A DNA stretch of 64,000 nucleotides. Origin: Pseudomonas sp. TH41. Lineage in GTDB: Bacteria > Pseudomonadota > Gammaproteobacteria > Pseudomonadales > Pseudomonadaceae. Position 1 is the first letter of the stretch, and each line of letters begins with the position of its first letter. Positions 34,566 through 42,768 of this stretch are shown here, piece after piece. Location: contig NZ_JAEKFH010000005.1 of the NCBI RefSeq assembly GCF_016650695.1, forward strand, positions 806,001 through 870,000. Direction: 5' to 3'. The position numbers and the translations under genes are program-made. The notes under the pieces are model-generated. The model had not been told where the DNA came from. It saw nothing but the letters and a program-made list of their open reading frames with translations, and ran no database searches.

Positions 34566-35056
34566 GTAGGAGCGAGCTTGCTCGCGAAAAACCCGAGGTC
34601 GCCGCTGGGTGTCAGGTTTGGCGGGTTAACGTTGGCGACCATCGCGAGCAAGCTCGCTCCTACAGGGGGGTCGACGGCGCTGGAGCCAAATGCCTGTAGG
34701 AGCGAGCTTGCTCGCGAAAAACCCGAGGTCGCCGCTGGGTGTCAGGTGTGGCGGGTTAACGTTGGCGACCATCGCGAGCAAGCTCGCTCCTACAGGGGGG
34801 TCGACGGCGCTGGAGCCAAATGCCTGTAGGAGCGAGCTTGCTCGCGAAAAACCCGAGGCCGCCGCTGGGTGTCAGGTTTGGCGGGTTAACGTTGGCGACC
34901 ATCGCGAGCGAGCTCGCTCCTACAGAGGGTCGACGGCGCTGGAGCCAAATGCCTGTAGGAGCGAGCTTGCTCGCGAAAAACCCGAGGCCGCCGCTGGGTG
35001 TCAGGTTTGGCGGGTTATCGTTGGCGACCATCGCGAGCGAGCTCGCTCCTACAGGG
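34557..35056. repeat. Four-copy tandem array, about 130 bp per unit, each a REP pair plus fliK-end fragment
   Basis: Four nearly identical units start at 34565, 34695, 34825 and 34954 (periods 130, 130 and 129). Each contains the inverted pair GAGCGAGCTTGCTCGCG ... CGCGAGC(A/G)AGCTCGCTC with a conserved loop of about 55 bases. Between units lies the 17-base TCGACGGCGCTGGAGCC, identical to codons near the fliK end (35078-35094). It is followed by ATGCC, which matches the upstream edge of the fliL promoter. Copies 1-2 and 3-4 differ by shared substitutions (for example GAGGTCG versus GAGGCCG), suggesting stepwise duplication. Confidence 0.9.
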
Positions 35057-35063
35057 GGGGGGA

Positions 35064-36434
35064 TCAGGCGTAATAATCGACGGCGCTGGAGCCGATCACG
35101 CTGGTCGCCGTTGCTGTTACTTCAGCAACATTCGATGCGACCTCTGCCTCCATGGAATCAACTCGACCACCACTGGCGCTGGTGCGCCCGCCCTGGCCTT
35201 GGCCCTGCTGCGCCTGATTCTGCCCCTGCCCCTGCCAGCCACGGGACTGATCGGAAACGTTGACGTCGACCTGGCCCATGCCCTGCTGCGCAAACATGTC
35301 ACGCAAGCGGTGCATCTGGCCGTCCAGCGCTTCACGAACGCTTGGATGCGCACTCATGAATGTCACTTGGGTCTGCTGGTCCGGAATCATGTTCACTCGA
35401 ATGTCGAGGCGCCCCAGCTCGGCCGGTTGTAACTGGATGTCGGCCGCCTTGAGATTAGCGCTGGACAAGTACATGACCCGGTTAACCACTTCTTCGGTCC
35501 AGCCGCTCTGATGCATGGCGATCGGCTGGTTCACCGGCACCGCATTAGCGGTTTTCGGCGTGGCAGCCTGTGTCAGCGCCGCCAGACGGCTCGCAAAATC
35601 ATCGACACGGGTATCGCTACTGGCGGACTTCAGGTCCTTGAGACCGTCCTCAATAAGACCACTGAAGGCCTTGTCGCCGCCCTGACTGGTGCTGTCTTTG
35701 TCGGCTTGCACATCGAGCATGCTCGCCATGGCCGCAGTAAAGTTTTGCGCCGAGGTTTGCTCACCGTCGGCCTGGGCCTGGGCCGAGGTCGCCACCGCTT
35801 TAGGCTGAGCCTGGCTGGAAGCGGAAACGTGCCCGCTTTGCTCCATGGCCATGCGCACGGCTGGCAGTGCGTCGAGGGGATCGGCTTCGGGGTCGAAATC
35901 GGTATCCGTGGTGGCGACGGCCGCTGTCGAGGATGCTGGGGTGAGCGCTGCCGCGGCAACGACCGGCGGTTGCTCGGTAGCTGCCGCGGGCGGAGTGGTC
36001 GGCACTGGCGCTGCAACCGTCGACTGTATCGCCTGCATCAACGCTGGATCGAGCGCCGGGTCAACAGGCGCGGCATCGGTCACCGGCGTCTGAGGCGTAT
36101 CCGACGCGTCATCGCTGGCGGCCTGGTCGTCGGACGGCGCCGGTTTATCGGCGGGCAAGGAATTGCCGCTATCGGCAACCGCCGGTTCCGGGGCGGCAGA
36201 CTTGTCTTTGCTGACGTCTTTTTTGCCGGCACTGTCCGGGGCGTGATCACGTGCCGGCTTAGTCGGCCCGTTGTTCACAGCAGGGAGTTTGTTCTGGGCT
36301 TGATTGGCGTAGACCTTGGCGAAGCTGTGCGCCTTGTCCGCAGGGTCAGCGGCCACCGCCGGGGTATTGGCGGAGGCGGCTTGAGTCTTGGCCCGCGCGG
36401 CAGCCTGAAGCAGGATATTGGGGGTAACGGGCAT
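35064..36434 (-). CDS. fliK: Flagellar hook-length control protein FliK
   Basis: A 456-residue protein rich in Ala, Thr, Asp and Gln over residues 1-330 (the ruler part). The Flg_hook C-terminal domain (about 330-420) carries LQPAELGRLDIRVNM, and a Gln/Gly-rich tail follows. It measures the hook and triggers the FlhB switch. It stands alone between hptB and the array, with its own sigma-54 motif 52 bases upstream. It is the canonical FliK of the genome; compare the paralogue at 11444-13018. Confidence 0.92.
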   Translation of the reverse strand: MPVTPNILLQAAARAKTQAASANTPAVAADPADKAHSFAKVYANQAQNKLPAVNNGPTKPARDHAPDSAGKKDVSKDKSAAPEPAVADSGNSLPADKPAPSDDQAASDDASDTPQTPVTDAAPVDPALDPALMQAIQSTVAAPVPTTPPAAATEQPPVVAAAALTPASSTAAVATTDTDFDPEADPLDALPAVRMAMEQSGHVSASSQAQPKAVATSAQAQADGEQTSAQNFTAAMASMLDVQADKDSTSQGGDKAFSGLIEDGLKDLKSASSDTRVDDFASRLAALTQAATPKTANAVPVNQPIAMHQSGWTEEVVNRVMYLSSANLKAADIQLQPAELGRLDIRVNMIPDQQTQVTFMSAHPSVREALDGQMHRLRDMFAQQGMGQVDVNVSDQSRGWQGQGQNQAQQGQGQGGRTSASGGRVDSMEAEVASNVAEVTATATSVIGSSAVDYYA

Positions 36435-36483
36435 GACACGGTCTCCGCTGCACTGGGATCGTAGGTACAGTTGACCGAGATTA

Positions 36484-36501
36484 CTGCAAGGGTCGGGCCA
36501 G
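36484..36501 (-). promoter_or_regulatory. Predicted sigma-54 (RpoN) promoter of fliK
   Basis: Minus-strand CTGGCCCGACCCTTGCAGT matches -24/-12 with GG and GC ten bases apart, about 52 bases upstream of the fliK ATG and between hptB and fliK. fliK is a FleR/RpoN class gene in P. aeruginosa. Confidence 0.7.
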
Positions 36502-36517
36502 CTTTTGTCAATTGGCG

Positions 36518-36886
36518 CTAATAGCGCCGGACAGTGGGCTTGGCGGCGAGAGAGCGCTGGCGTTCCGCCTCATAGAGGGGTCGGACGATGGCGAATTCAC
36601 GGTCGATTTCACTGACGAGCTGTTCAATACCGACGAGACTTTTGTTTTTGGCCTGCTGTTCGAGCCTATGACATAACTCGGCCAAGCGAATGGCGCCCAT
36701 ATTACTGCTGCTGCCCTTGAAACTATGGGCAGTCTCCATGAGCTGCGCGGCATCGTCAGCCTTGAGCAACAGATTCAAACGCTCTTCGGAATCGGCGAGA
36801 AAGGTATCCAGCAACGCTGGATACTCGTCCTCCATGACTTCCTGCAACGCGCTCAGCACGTTTCGGTCCAGATGTGTGTCAGCCAC
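36518..36886 (-). CDS. hptB: Histidine phosphotransfer protein HptB
   Basis: A 122-residue Hpt domain with the phosphorylatable His in ETAHSFKGSSSNMGA (H54). In P. aeruginosa HptB passes phosphate from hybrid sensors (RetS, PA1611, SagS, ErcS') to HsbR and so affects motility, biofilm and rsmY. It is the third gene of hsbA-hsbR-hptB. Confidence 0.92.
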   Translation of the reverse strand: MADTHLDRNVLSALQEVMEDEYPALLDTFLADSEERLNLLLKADDAAQLMETAHSFKGSSSNMGAIRLAELCHRLEQQAKNKSLVGIEQLVSEIDREFAIVRPLYEAERQRSLAAKPTVRRY

Positions 36887-36916
36887 TTGTTCACTCCTTG
36901 ATCAAGAATGCGTGGA

Positions 36917-38632
36917 TTATGCCAGAGCCTCCCAGAAAAACTCCACGCGGGCACTTCGCCCATCGTCGGACCAACTGGCGTTGCGGCCCAGTTGACGAAT
37001 AAGGCTGACCCCGCGCCCCGACAAACGGATGCCATCGAGGGGCCGCGCCATCACCTTCGCCACATCGAATCCATGGCCACTGTCTTCGACACGAATCGTC
37101 AGGCAACCGCCCTCGTTGTTTGGCGCCACCTGCAAATGCACTCGCACATAGCCATCCTGCAACGCGTCCAGCCGTGCGTTGCGCTGTTGATAATAGCGAG
37201 AAAAACCTGAGGCATCGCGCTTGAGGCTCGAGTCCAGACCCAGCACGCCATGCTCCAGCGCATTGGAATACAGTTCAGCCAACACACTGTAAAGCGCTCC
37301 GCTCTGGGCCCGTAGACCATGGACCTCAAGCAGCAATTGCAGAAGATACGGCAGCGGATTGAAGCGTTTGAGCGTGGCGGCGCGAAACTCGAAGCTCAGC
37401 GACCAGTCCAGTGGGCAGGACTGGCCGCTGTCGGAATAGACCAGGGCCGGCGGACTCAGCTGCGCAGCTTCCAGCAACCGGACTTCGACCATACTGACAT
37501 CGTCGCGCGCCACACCGCGAAAGTCCCTTAGCGCCTGTTCGATCTCCTCGAACAGCTCATCAGGCTGGCGATTGGCGGCAAACACCTGCTGCAAGCGCTC
37601 TACGCCGAATAACTGTTCGTTGGCGTCACAGGTATCGATCACCCCGTCGGACAACAGGAAGACCCGATCCCCGACCGCCATCGGAAACACTTCAGTGCGG
37701 TCATCAAACGTTGACGGGCTCAGCACGCCGAGCGGTAAATGCCGCGCTTTCAGCGGCGTGCGCGTGCCGCTGGCCATACTGTGGAGGTAACCGTCCGGCA
37801 TCCCGCCATTCCAGACTTCCACCGAGCGTCGCTGAAAACTCAGGCACAGCATCGTTGCACAACAGAACATGTCCACCGGCAGGATGCGCTTGAGCTTGGC
37901 ATTCATCTCGCGCAGGGTTTCTGACAAGCCGTAACCTTTGGCGGTCATGCCATAAAAAACTTCGGCCAGCGGCATGGCGCCGACCGCCGCCGGCAAACCG
38001 TGGCCGGTGAAATCGCCGAGCAGCACGTGCATGTCGCCGGCCGGGGTGAACGCAGCCAGCAGCAGATCGCCGTTAAACAACGCATAGGGCGATTGCAGGT
38101 AGCGAATATTCGGGGCATTCAGGCAGCCGGAGTGGGCCACTTTGTCGAACACGGCCTTGGCCACGCGCTGCTCGTTGAGCAGGTAATCGTGGTGCCTGGC
38201 GATCTGGTCGCGCTGCTGCAATACGGTGGCCTGCAACCGCCGCAAGCGGTCCATCGCCTTGATCTTGGCGGCGAGGATTACCTGGTTGTAAGGCTTTGCC
38301 AAAAAATCGTCACCCCCGGCCTCCAGACAACGGGCCAGCGCTTCGCTTTCGCTCAACGAGGTGAGAAAGATAATCGGCACCAGGGTTTCCCCGGCCAACA
38401 CCTTGATCTGTTGCGCCGCCTCGAAACCGTCCATCACCGGCATCATCGCGTCCATCAACACCAGTTGCGGACGTTGCTGGCGAAACGCTTCGACCGCTTC
38501 GGCACCGTTGGCCGCCGTGAGCACTTCATGGCCCTGGCGACGAACGATACTCGACAACAGCATGCGATCGGCCGCGCTGTCTTCAGCGATCAGTATCGTC
38601 AGCGACTCGAACGGCGCAAGCATGACGCTCAC
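36917..38632 (-). CDS. hsbR: Response regulator HsbR with PP2C phosphatase and anti-sigma kinase domains
   Basis: A 571-residue three-part protein. The receiver (1-125) has the phosphoacceptor Asp in LVLMDAMMPVMDG. A PP2C/SpoIIE-type Ser phosphatase (about 180-390; GDFTGHGLPAAVGAMPLAEV) and a C-terminal HATPase RsbW-type kinase (about 430-571; ELYSNALEHGVLGLD) follow. It phosphorylates or dephosphorylates HsbA under HptB control, linking the phosphorelay to FlgM/FliA and diguanylate cyclase output. It overlaps hsbA by four bases. Confidence 0.93.
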   Translation of the reverse strand: MSVMLAPFESLTILIAEDSAADRMLLSSIVRRQGHEVLTAANGAEAVEAFRQQRPQLVLMDAMMPVMDGFEAAQQIKVLAGETLVPIIFLTSLSESEALARCLEAGGDDFLAKPYNQVILAAKIKAMDRLRRLQATVLQQRDQIARHHDYLLNEQRVAKAVFDKVAHSGCLNAPNIRYLQSPYALFNGDLLLAAFTPAGDMHVLLGDFTGHGLPAAVGAMPLAEVFYGMTAKGYGLSETLREMNAKLKRILPVDMFCCATMLCLSFQRRSVEVWNGGMPDGYLHSMASGTRTPLKARHLPLGVLSPSTFDDRTEVFPMAVGDRVFLLSDGVIDTCDANEQLFGVERLQQVFAANRQPDELFEEIEQALRDFRGVARDDVSMVEVRLLEAAQLSPPALVYSDSGQSCPLDWSLSFEFRAATLKRFNPLPYLLQLLLEVHGLRAQSGALYSVLAELYSNALEHGVLGLDSSLKRDASGFSRYYQQRNARLDALQDGYVRVHLQVAPNNEGGCLTIRVEDSGHGFDVAKVMARPLDGIRLSGRGVSLIRQLGRNASWSDDGRSARVEFFWEALA

Positions 38633-38934
38633 GCCAGGTCGAAAATTTGTTCAAAGTTGGAGATGGCGAGAATTTTGCGCACATCGGCATTGGCGTTGCT
38701 CAATGTGATCTCGGCATTCTCGCCGCCAGCGTGATCACGCAATAGCAACAGCATGCCGAGCGCTGAACTGTCGAGGTAGGTGGCGTCTTTCAAGTTCACC
38801 TCGAAGGATTCGGGCTTTGGCTCGAGGTTCTCGTAGGACTCGCGAAATGCCTGATGCTTGGCGAAATCGAATCGTCCCTTGATCGATATCGTCAGCTTTT
38901 GCCCATCCTGGGATACTTCGGTAACGACTGACAT
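38629..38934 (-). CDS. hsbA: Anti-sigma factor antagonist HsbA (STAS domain)
   Basis: A 101-residue STAS protein with the regulatory Ser in ATYLDSSALGMLLLL (S56). Depending on that phosphorylation it binds FlgM (favouring FliA activity) or the diguanylate cyclase HsbD in P. aeruginosa. It is the first gene of the hsb operon. The 38935-39136 gap behind it holds an extended REP pair. Confidence 0.93.
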   Translation of the reverse strand: MSVVTEVSQDGQKLTISIKGRFDFAKHQAFRESYENLEPKPESFEVNLKDATYLDSSALGMLLLLRDHAGGENAEITLSNANADVRKILAISNFEQIFDLA

Positions 38935-39008
38935 TGAACGGCTTCCTTGTCATTGGGGAGGGGAACGTACGTGTACAAGGTTTAGCATTTGGCGGAGATG
39001 GGGGCAAG

Positions 39009-39108
39009 TGTAGGAGCGAGCTTGCTCGCGATGAACCCGAGCGCGCATGGGGGTATCAGGAAAACAGCGTTATCGTTGACGACCATCGCGAGCAAGCTCG
39101 CTCCTACA
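39009..39108. repeat. Extended REP pair (GAGCTTGCTCGCG family)
   Basis: Arms at 39009-39032 and 39084-39108. The loop contains CAGCGTTATCGTTGACGACC, shared almost exactly with the element at 45020-45116. It lies between fliJ and hsbA. Confidence 0.85.
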
Positions 39109-39136
39109 GGGGGGGTGCACTGCCAGCGCCAAACAA

Positions 39137-39586
39137 TCAATACGGATCCTGACGCGGCAACCGCTGGGACAATTCATCCAGCAGCTTCTGCTCGCGTTTG
39201 TCTTCCAGCTGCCGCGCTTCATACGCGTAACGTTGAACGAGCTTACGCAGGCCTTCGACCCGGGCAAACGCCTGTTGCCAGGATTCCCGCGCCTTGTTCA
39301 GATTGTTCTGATGCCAAACCAGGCTTTGTCGCTGCTGATCGATGGCGGTGCCCAGTTGTGCAAGGAAACCTTGATACCCCAGCAGCCATTGCCCCGACAC
39401 ACCGCTGCTGCCGCGCACGATCCACTGTTCCTGATAATCGAGGCGAAACGCTTCAAGGTCGGCGAGTTTGCTTTCAGCCAAGCGAACCTGACCCTGAAAG
39501 TGCCCCAGCCGCTGGACCGCCGTTTTTTCGACCTTTTCGGCCATTTCGACCACTGGCGCCAGACGCCCTGCCCGACTCTGGGCCAT
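39137..39586 (-). CDS. fliJ: Flagellar export chaperone/coupler FliJ
   Basis: A 149-residue, almost fully helical coiled-coil protein (FAR-type; MAEKVEKTAVQRLGHFQGQV, with the C-terminal EDKREQKLLDELSQRL). It sits in the FliI hexamer and activates the export gate. It is the last gene of fliEFGHIJ and starts six bases after fliI. Confidence 0.92.
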   Translation of the reverse strand: MAQSRAGRLAPVVEMAEKVEKTAVQRLGHFQGQVRLAESKLADLEAFRLDYQEQWIVRGSSGVSGQWLLGYQGFLAQLGTAIDQQRQSLVWHQNNLNKARESWQQAFARVEGLRKLVQRYAYEARQLEDKREQKLLDELSQRLPRQDPY

Positions 39587-39592
39587 GATCGA

Positions 39593-40951
39593 TTAGCCCC
39601 CAGCCGCAGGGGCGAAGATCGAGCCGAGATAGGCTTCGCTTTCACCCAGGCTGATGCTGTCGTTCAGGCCCTGGCGCAGGTATTTGACCAGCTGCGGTTG
39701 CAGGGAAATCGCCAGGTCGGTCTCCCGGTCACCGCCGGCGACGTAGGCACCGACGCTGATCAGGTCTCGGCTCTGTTGATAGCGCGACCACAGCTGCTTG
39801 AAGTATTGGGCACGCGTCATGTGCTCCGGCGACACCACCGACGGCATGACCCGACTGATGGACGCCTCGATGTCGATGGCCGGGTAATGCCCTTCCTCGG
39901 CCAGTCGCCGGGACAGCACGATGTGCCCGTCGAGCACCCCCCGCGCAGCATCGGCAATCGGGTCCTGCTGGTCGTCGCCTTCGGACAAAACAGTGTAGAA
40001 CGCGGTGATCGAGCCGCCGCCCTTCTCGGCGTTACCGGCCCGCTCCACCAGCTTAGGCAACTTGGCGAACACCGACGGCGGATAACCCTTGGTCGCGGGT
40101 GGTTCGCCGATGGCCAGGGCAATTTCCCGCTGGGCCTGGGCGAAACGGGTCAGGGAGTCCATCAGCAACAGGACGTTCTTGCCCTTGTCGCGGAAATACT
40201 CGGCGATGCGCGTGCAGTACATGGCCGCGCGCAAACGCATCAGTGGCGCATCGTCCGCTGGGGACGCCACGACCACCGAACGCTTGAGCCCTTCTTCACC
40301 GAGGATGTTCTCGATGAACTCTTTAACTTCACGACCCCGCTCCCCGATCAGCCCGACGACGATGATGTCGGCCTCGGTGAAGCGAGTCATCATGCCCAGC
40401 AGCACACTCTTGCCGACGCCCGTACCGGCGAACAGCCCAAGCCGTTGCCCACGGCCGACCGTCAACAAACCGTTGATGGTGCGGATGCCCACGTCCAGCG
40501 GCTCGCTGATCGGTTCGCGCTTGAGTGGATTGATGGTCGGGCCGTCCATCGGCACCCAGTCTTCGGCCTTCATCCCGCCCTTGCCGTCCAGCGCACGACC
40601 GGCGCCGTCCAACACCCGACCGAGCATGCTCATGCCCATCGGCAAGCGACCGGTGTCGGCCAACGGAACCACACGAGCCCCGGGAGCGATGCCGGCGACA
40701 CTGCCCACCGGCATCAGAAAGACTTTGCTGCCAGAGAACCCCATGACTTCGGCTTCGACTTGTACCGGGTGATAGCTGTCGTCGTTGATGACCATGCAGC
40801 GGCTGCCCATGGCGGCGCGCAAGCCTTCGGCTTCGAGGGTCAGGCCGACCATGCGCAGCAAGCGGCCTTCGAGGATCGGTGCGCCGGCCAACTCCGTGGC
40901 CTCGGCGTAACTGCCAAGGCGCTTGGCGAAGCTGGTGCGATCAAGGCGCAT
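39593..40951 (-). CDS. fliI: Flagellum-specific ATPase FliI
   Basis: A 452-residue F1-beta-like ATPase with Walker A FAGTGVGKSVLLG, Walker B LLLMDSLTRFAQAQRE and the ATPase alpha/beta signature PSVFAKLPKLVERAG. It energises unfolding and delivery of export substrates together with FliH and FliJ. It overlaps the fliH 3' end by 11 bases. Confidence 0.96.
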   Translation of the reverse strand: MRLDRTSFAKRLGSYAEATELAGAPILEGRLLRMVGLTLEAEGLRAAMGSRCMVINDDSYHPVQVEAEVMGFSGSKVFLMPVGSVAGIAPGARVVPLADTGRLPMGMSMLGRVLDGAGRALDGKGGMKAEDWVPMDGPTINPLKREPISEPLDVGIRTINGLLTVGRGQRLGLFAGTGVGKSVLLGMMTRFTEADIIVVGLIGERGREVKEFIENILGEEGLKRSVVVASPADDAPLMRLRAAMYCTRIAEYFRDKGKNVLLLMDSLTRFAQAQREIALAIGEPPATKGYPPSVFAKLPKLVERAGNAEKGGGSITAFYTVLSEGDDQQDPIADAARGVLDGHIVLSRRLAEEGHYPAIDIEASISRVMPSVVSPEHMTRAQYFKQLWSRYQQSRDLISVGAYVAGGDRETDLAISLQPQLVKYLRQGLNDSISLGESEAYLGSIFAPAAGG

Positions 40952-41741
40952 CGGGAGCGTCCGGCGCTGGCACGACCGCTGGCTTGTCGTCGATCGGCAG
41001 CTCCAGGCTCAGGTCCGGCGCGGCCGGGTGCAGCGCCTGCTCGTGCAATTGATCGAACAATTTGTCCATGACCCGCGCAATACGGGTTTCGACCGTAGCG
41101 TCGATGCGGCTGTGCTCGGTCTCGACCCGGCAACCACCCGGCAACAGGGCCTCGTCCTCGACGATGCGCCAGGTTTCCTCATGGCGCTCGCGCAGGGCTT
41201 TGACCTGTTCGAAATCCTGTGGATTGATGTACAGCCGCACGTTGCCCACACCCAGCGGCAGGAGTTTGAGCGCTTCGCGCATGACGTGCTCAATCTGTGT
41301 CGAGTCGATGGCCAGTTCGCGCTGAATCACCTGTTTGGTGATGTGCTGCACGAGGTCGACCAGCGACTTTTCAATCTGGGTGTCCTGCTCGGCGATGGGC
41401 TCGAACAGGTGGCCCATCAACTGCTCGAGGCCGGCAATCTTGGCTGCCAGCGCCACTTCGGCTTCCTGACGGACCTTGAGCGTGGTGCTGTGAAAACCTT
41501 CTCTTTCGCCCGTGGCGAAGCCTTCGTTGTAGGCTTCCTGGCGAATGCTTTCGAGCTCTTCAAGCGTCAGTGGCTGGACTTCATCCAGCGGCACTTCTTC
41601 CATTTCCGGAGGCTCGGGCTCAGGTTCAGGCTCGGGCTCCGGCACAAGCGGGTCGAAACTGGGCAGCGACCAGACATCGAAACCACCGGTGTCCTTGGCC
41701 CGGATCAGGTCGGTCTGGGACTCATCATGTTTGGACGACAT
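40941..41741 (-). CDS. fliH: Flagellar assembly protein FliH
   Basis: A 266-residue FliI regulator. A Pro/Glu repeat (PEPEPEPEPEPPEMEEV, about 53-70) is followed by a helical stalk and a V-ATPase-E-like C-terminal domain. It anchors FliI to the C-ring through FliN. It starts seven bases after fliG. Confidence 0.93.
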   Translation of the reverse strand: MSSKHDESQTDLIRAKDTGGFDVWSLPSFDPLVPEPEPEPEPEPPEMEEVPLDEVQPLTLEELESIRQEAYNEGFATGEREGFHSTTLKVRQEAEVALAAKIAGLEQLMGHLFEPIAEQDTQIEKSLVDLVQHITKQVIQRELAIDSTQIEHVMREALKLLPLGVGNVRLYINPQDFEQVKALRERHEETWRIVEDEALLPGGCRVETEHSRIDATVETRIARVMDKLFDQLHEQALHPAAPDLSLELPIDDKPAVVPAPDAPDAP

Positions 41742-41748
41742 AGTGACC

Positions 41749-42768
41749 TTAGATCATCTCTTCGCCGCCCTTCCCGCCGAGAACGATTTCTCCGGCTTCG
41801 GCCATACGGCGGGCAATGGTGAGGATTTCTTTCTGCGCCGTTTCCACGTCGCTGACGCGCACCGGGCCTTTGGCCTCGAGGTCGTCGCGCAACAGTTCGG
41901 CGGCTCGTTTGGACATGTTCTTGAAGATCTTCTCTTTGACGCCTTCGTCCGAACCCTTGAGGGCCAGTACCAGCACGTCGGAAGACACTTCGCGCAACAG
42001 GGCCTGAATACCACGGTCGTCGACATCGGACAGGTTGTTGAACACGAACATGAGGTCTTCGATCTGACCGGACAGGTCCTCGTCGACTTCGCGGATCGAG
42101 TCCATCAACTGACCTTCGATCGAGCTGTCGAGGAAGTTCATGATGTCGGCCGCGCGCTTGATGCCACCCAGGGTGGTGCGCGATGCATTCGAGTTGCCTG
42201 AGAACTGCTTCTCGAGAATCTGGTTGAGTTCTTTCAGCGCGGCTGGCTGCACGGTATTCAGCGAGGAAACCCGCAGAATGATGTCCAGTCGCACCTTGTG
42301 GTCGAAGTTGCCCAGCACTTCGCCGGCCTGGTCGGGGTCGAGATACGCCACGACGATCGCCTGGATCTGCGGGTGCTCGTAACGGATCACGTCGGCAACG
42401 GCGCGCGGCTCCATCCACTTCAGGCTGTCGAGGCCGCTGGTGTTGCCGCCCAACAGGATGCGGTCGATCAGGCCGTTGGCCTTGTCCTCGCCAAGGGCCT
42501 GGGTGAGCATTTTGCGCACGTAGTCGTCGGAGCCGACGCCCAGGCTGGTCTGGTCGCCGACGATCTCGACGAACTCGCTCATGACCTGCTCGACCTGCTC
42601 GCGGTGCACGTTGCCCATCTGGGCCATCGCCACACCCACACGCTGGACCTCTTTGGGCCCCATGTGGCGCAACACTTGGGCAGCATCGGTCGAACCGAGG
42701 GACAGCAGCAGAATCGCGGCTTTGTCGACCTTGGTCAGTTTGGCGGCAACGGCTCGGTTATCACTCAT
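41749..42768 (-). CDS. fliG: Flagellar motor switch protein FliG
   Basis: A 339-residue rotor protein. The N-domain binds FliF, the middle domain has the EHPQ motif (RYEHPQIQAIVVAYL), and the C-terminal torque helix carries charged residues (MSKRAAELLRDDLEAKGPVR). It overlaps fliF by eight bases. Confidence 0.97.
   Translation of the reverse strand: MSDNRAVAAKLTKVDKAAILLLSLGSTDAAQVLRHMGPKEVQRVGVAMAQMGNVHREQVEQVMSEFVEIVGDQTSLGVGSDDYVRKMLTQALGEDKANGLIDRILLGGNTSGLDSLKWMEPRAVADVIRYEHPQIQAIVVAYLDPDQAGEVLGNFDHKVRLDIILRVSSLNTVQPAALKELNQILEKQFSGNSNASRTTLGGIKRAADIMNFLDSSIEGQLMDSIREVDEDLSGQIEDLMFVFNNLSDVDDRGIQALLREVSSDVLVLALKGSDEGVKEKIFKNMSKRAAELLRDDLEAKGPVRVSDVETAQKEILTIARRMAEAGEIVLGGKGGEEMI

Noticed and set aside
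34565..35056. Possible CRISPR array because of regular repeats
   Set aside because: Units are about 130 bp, nearly identical over their whole length, contain REP palindromes and a fliK fragment, and have no unique spacers or cas genes.
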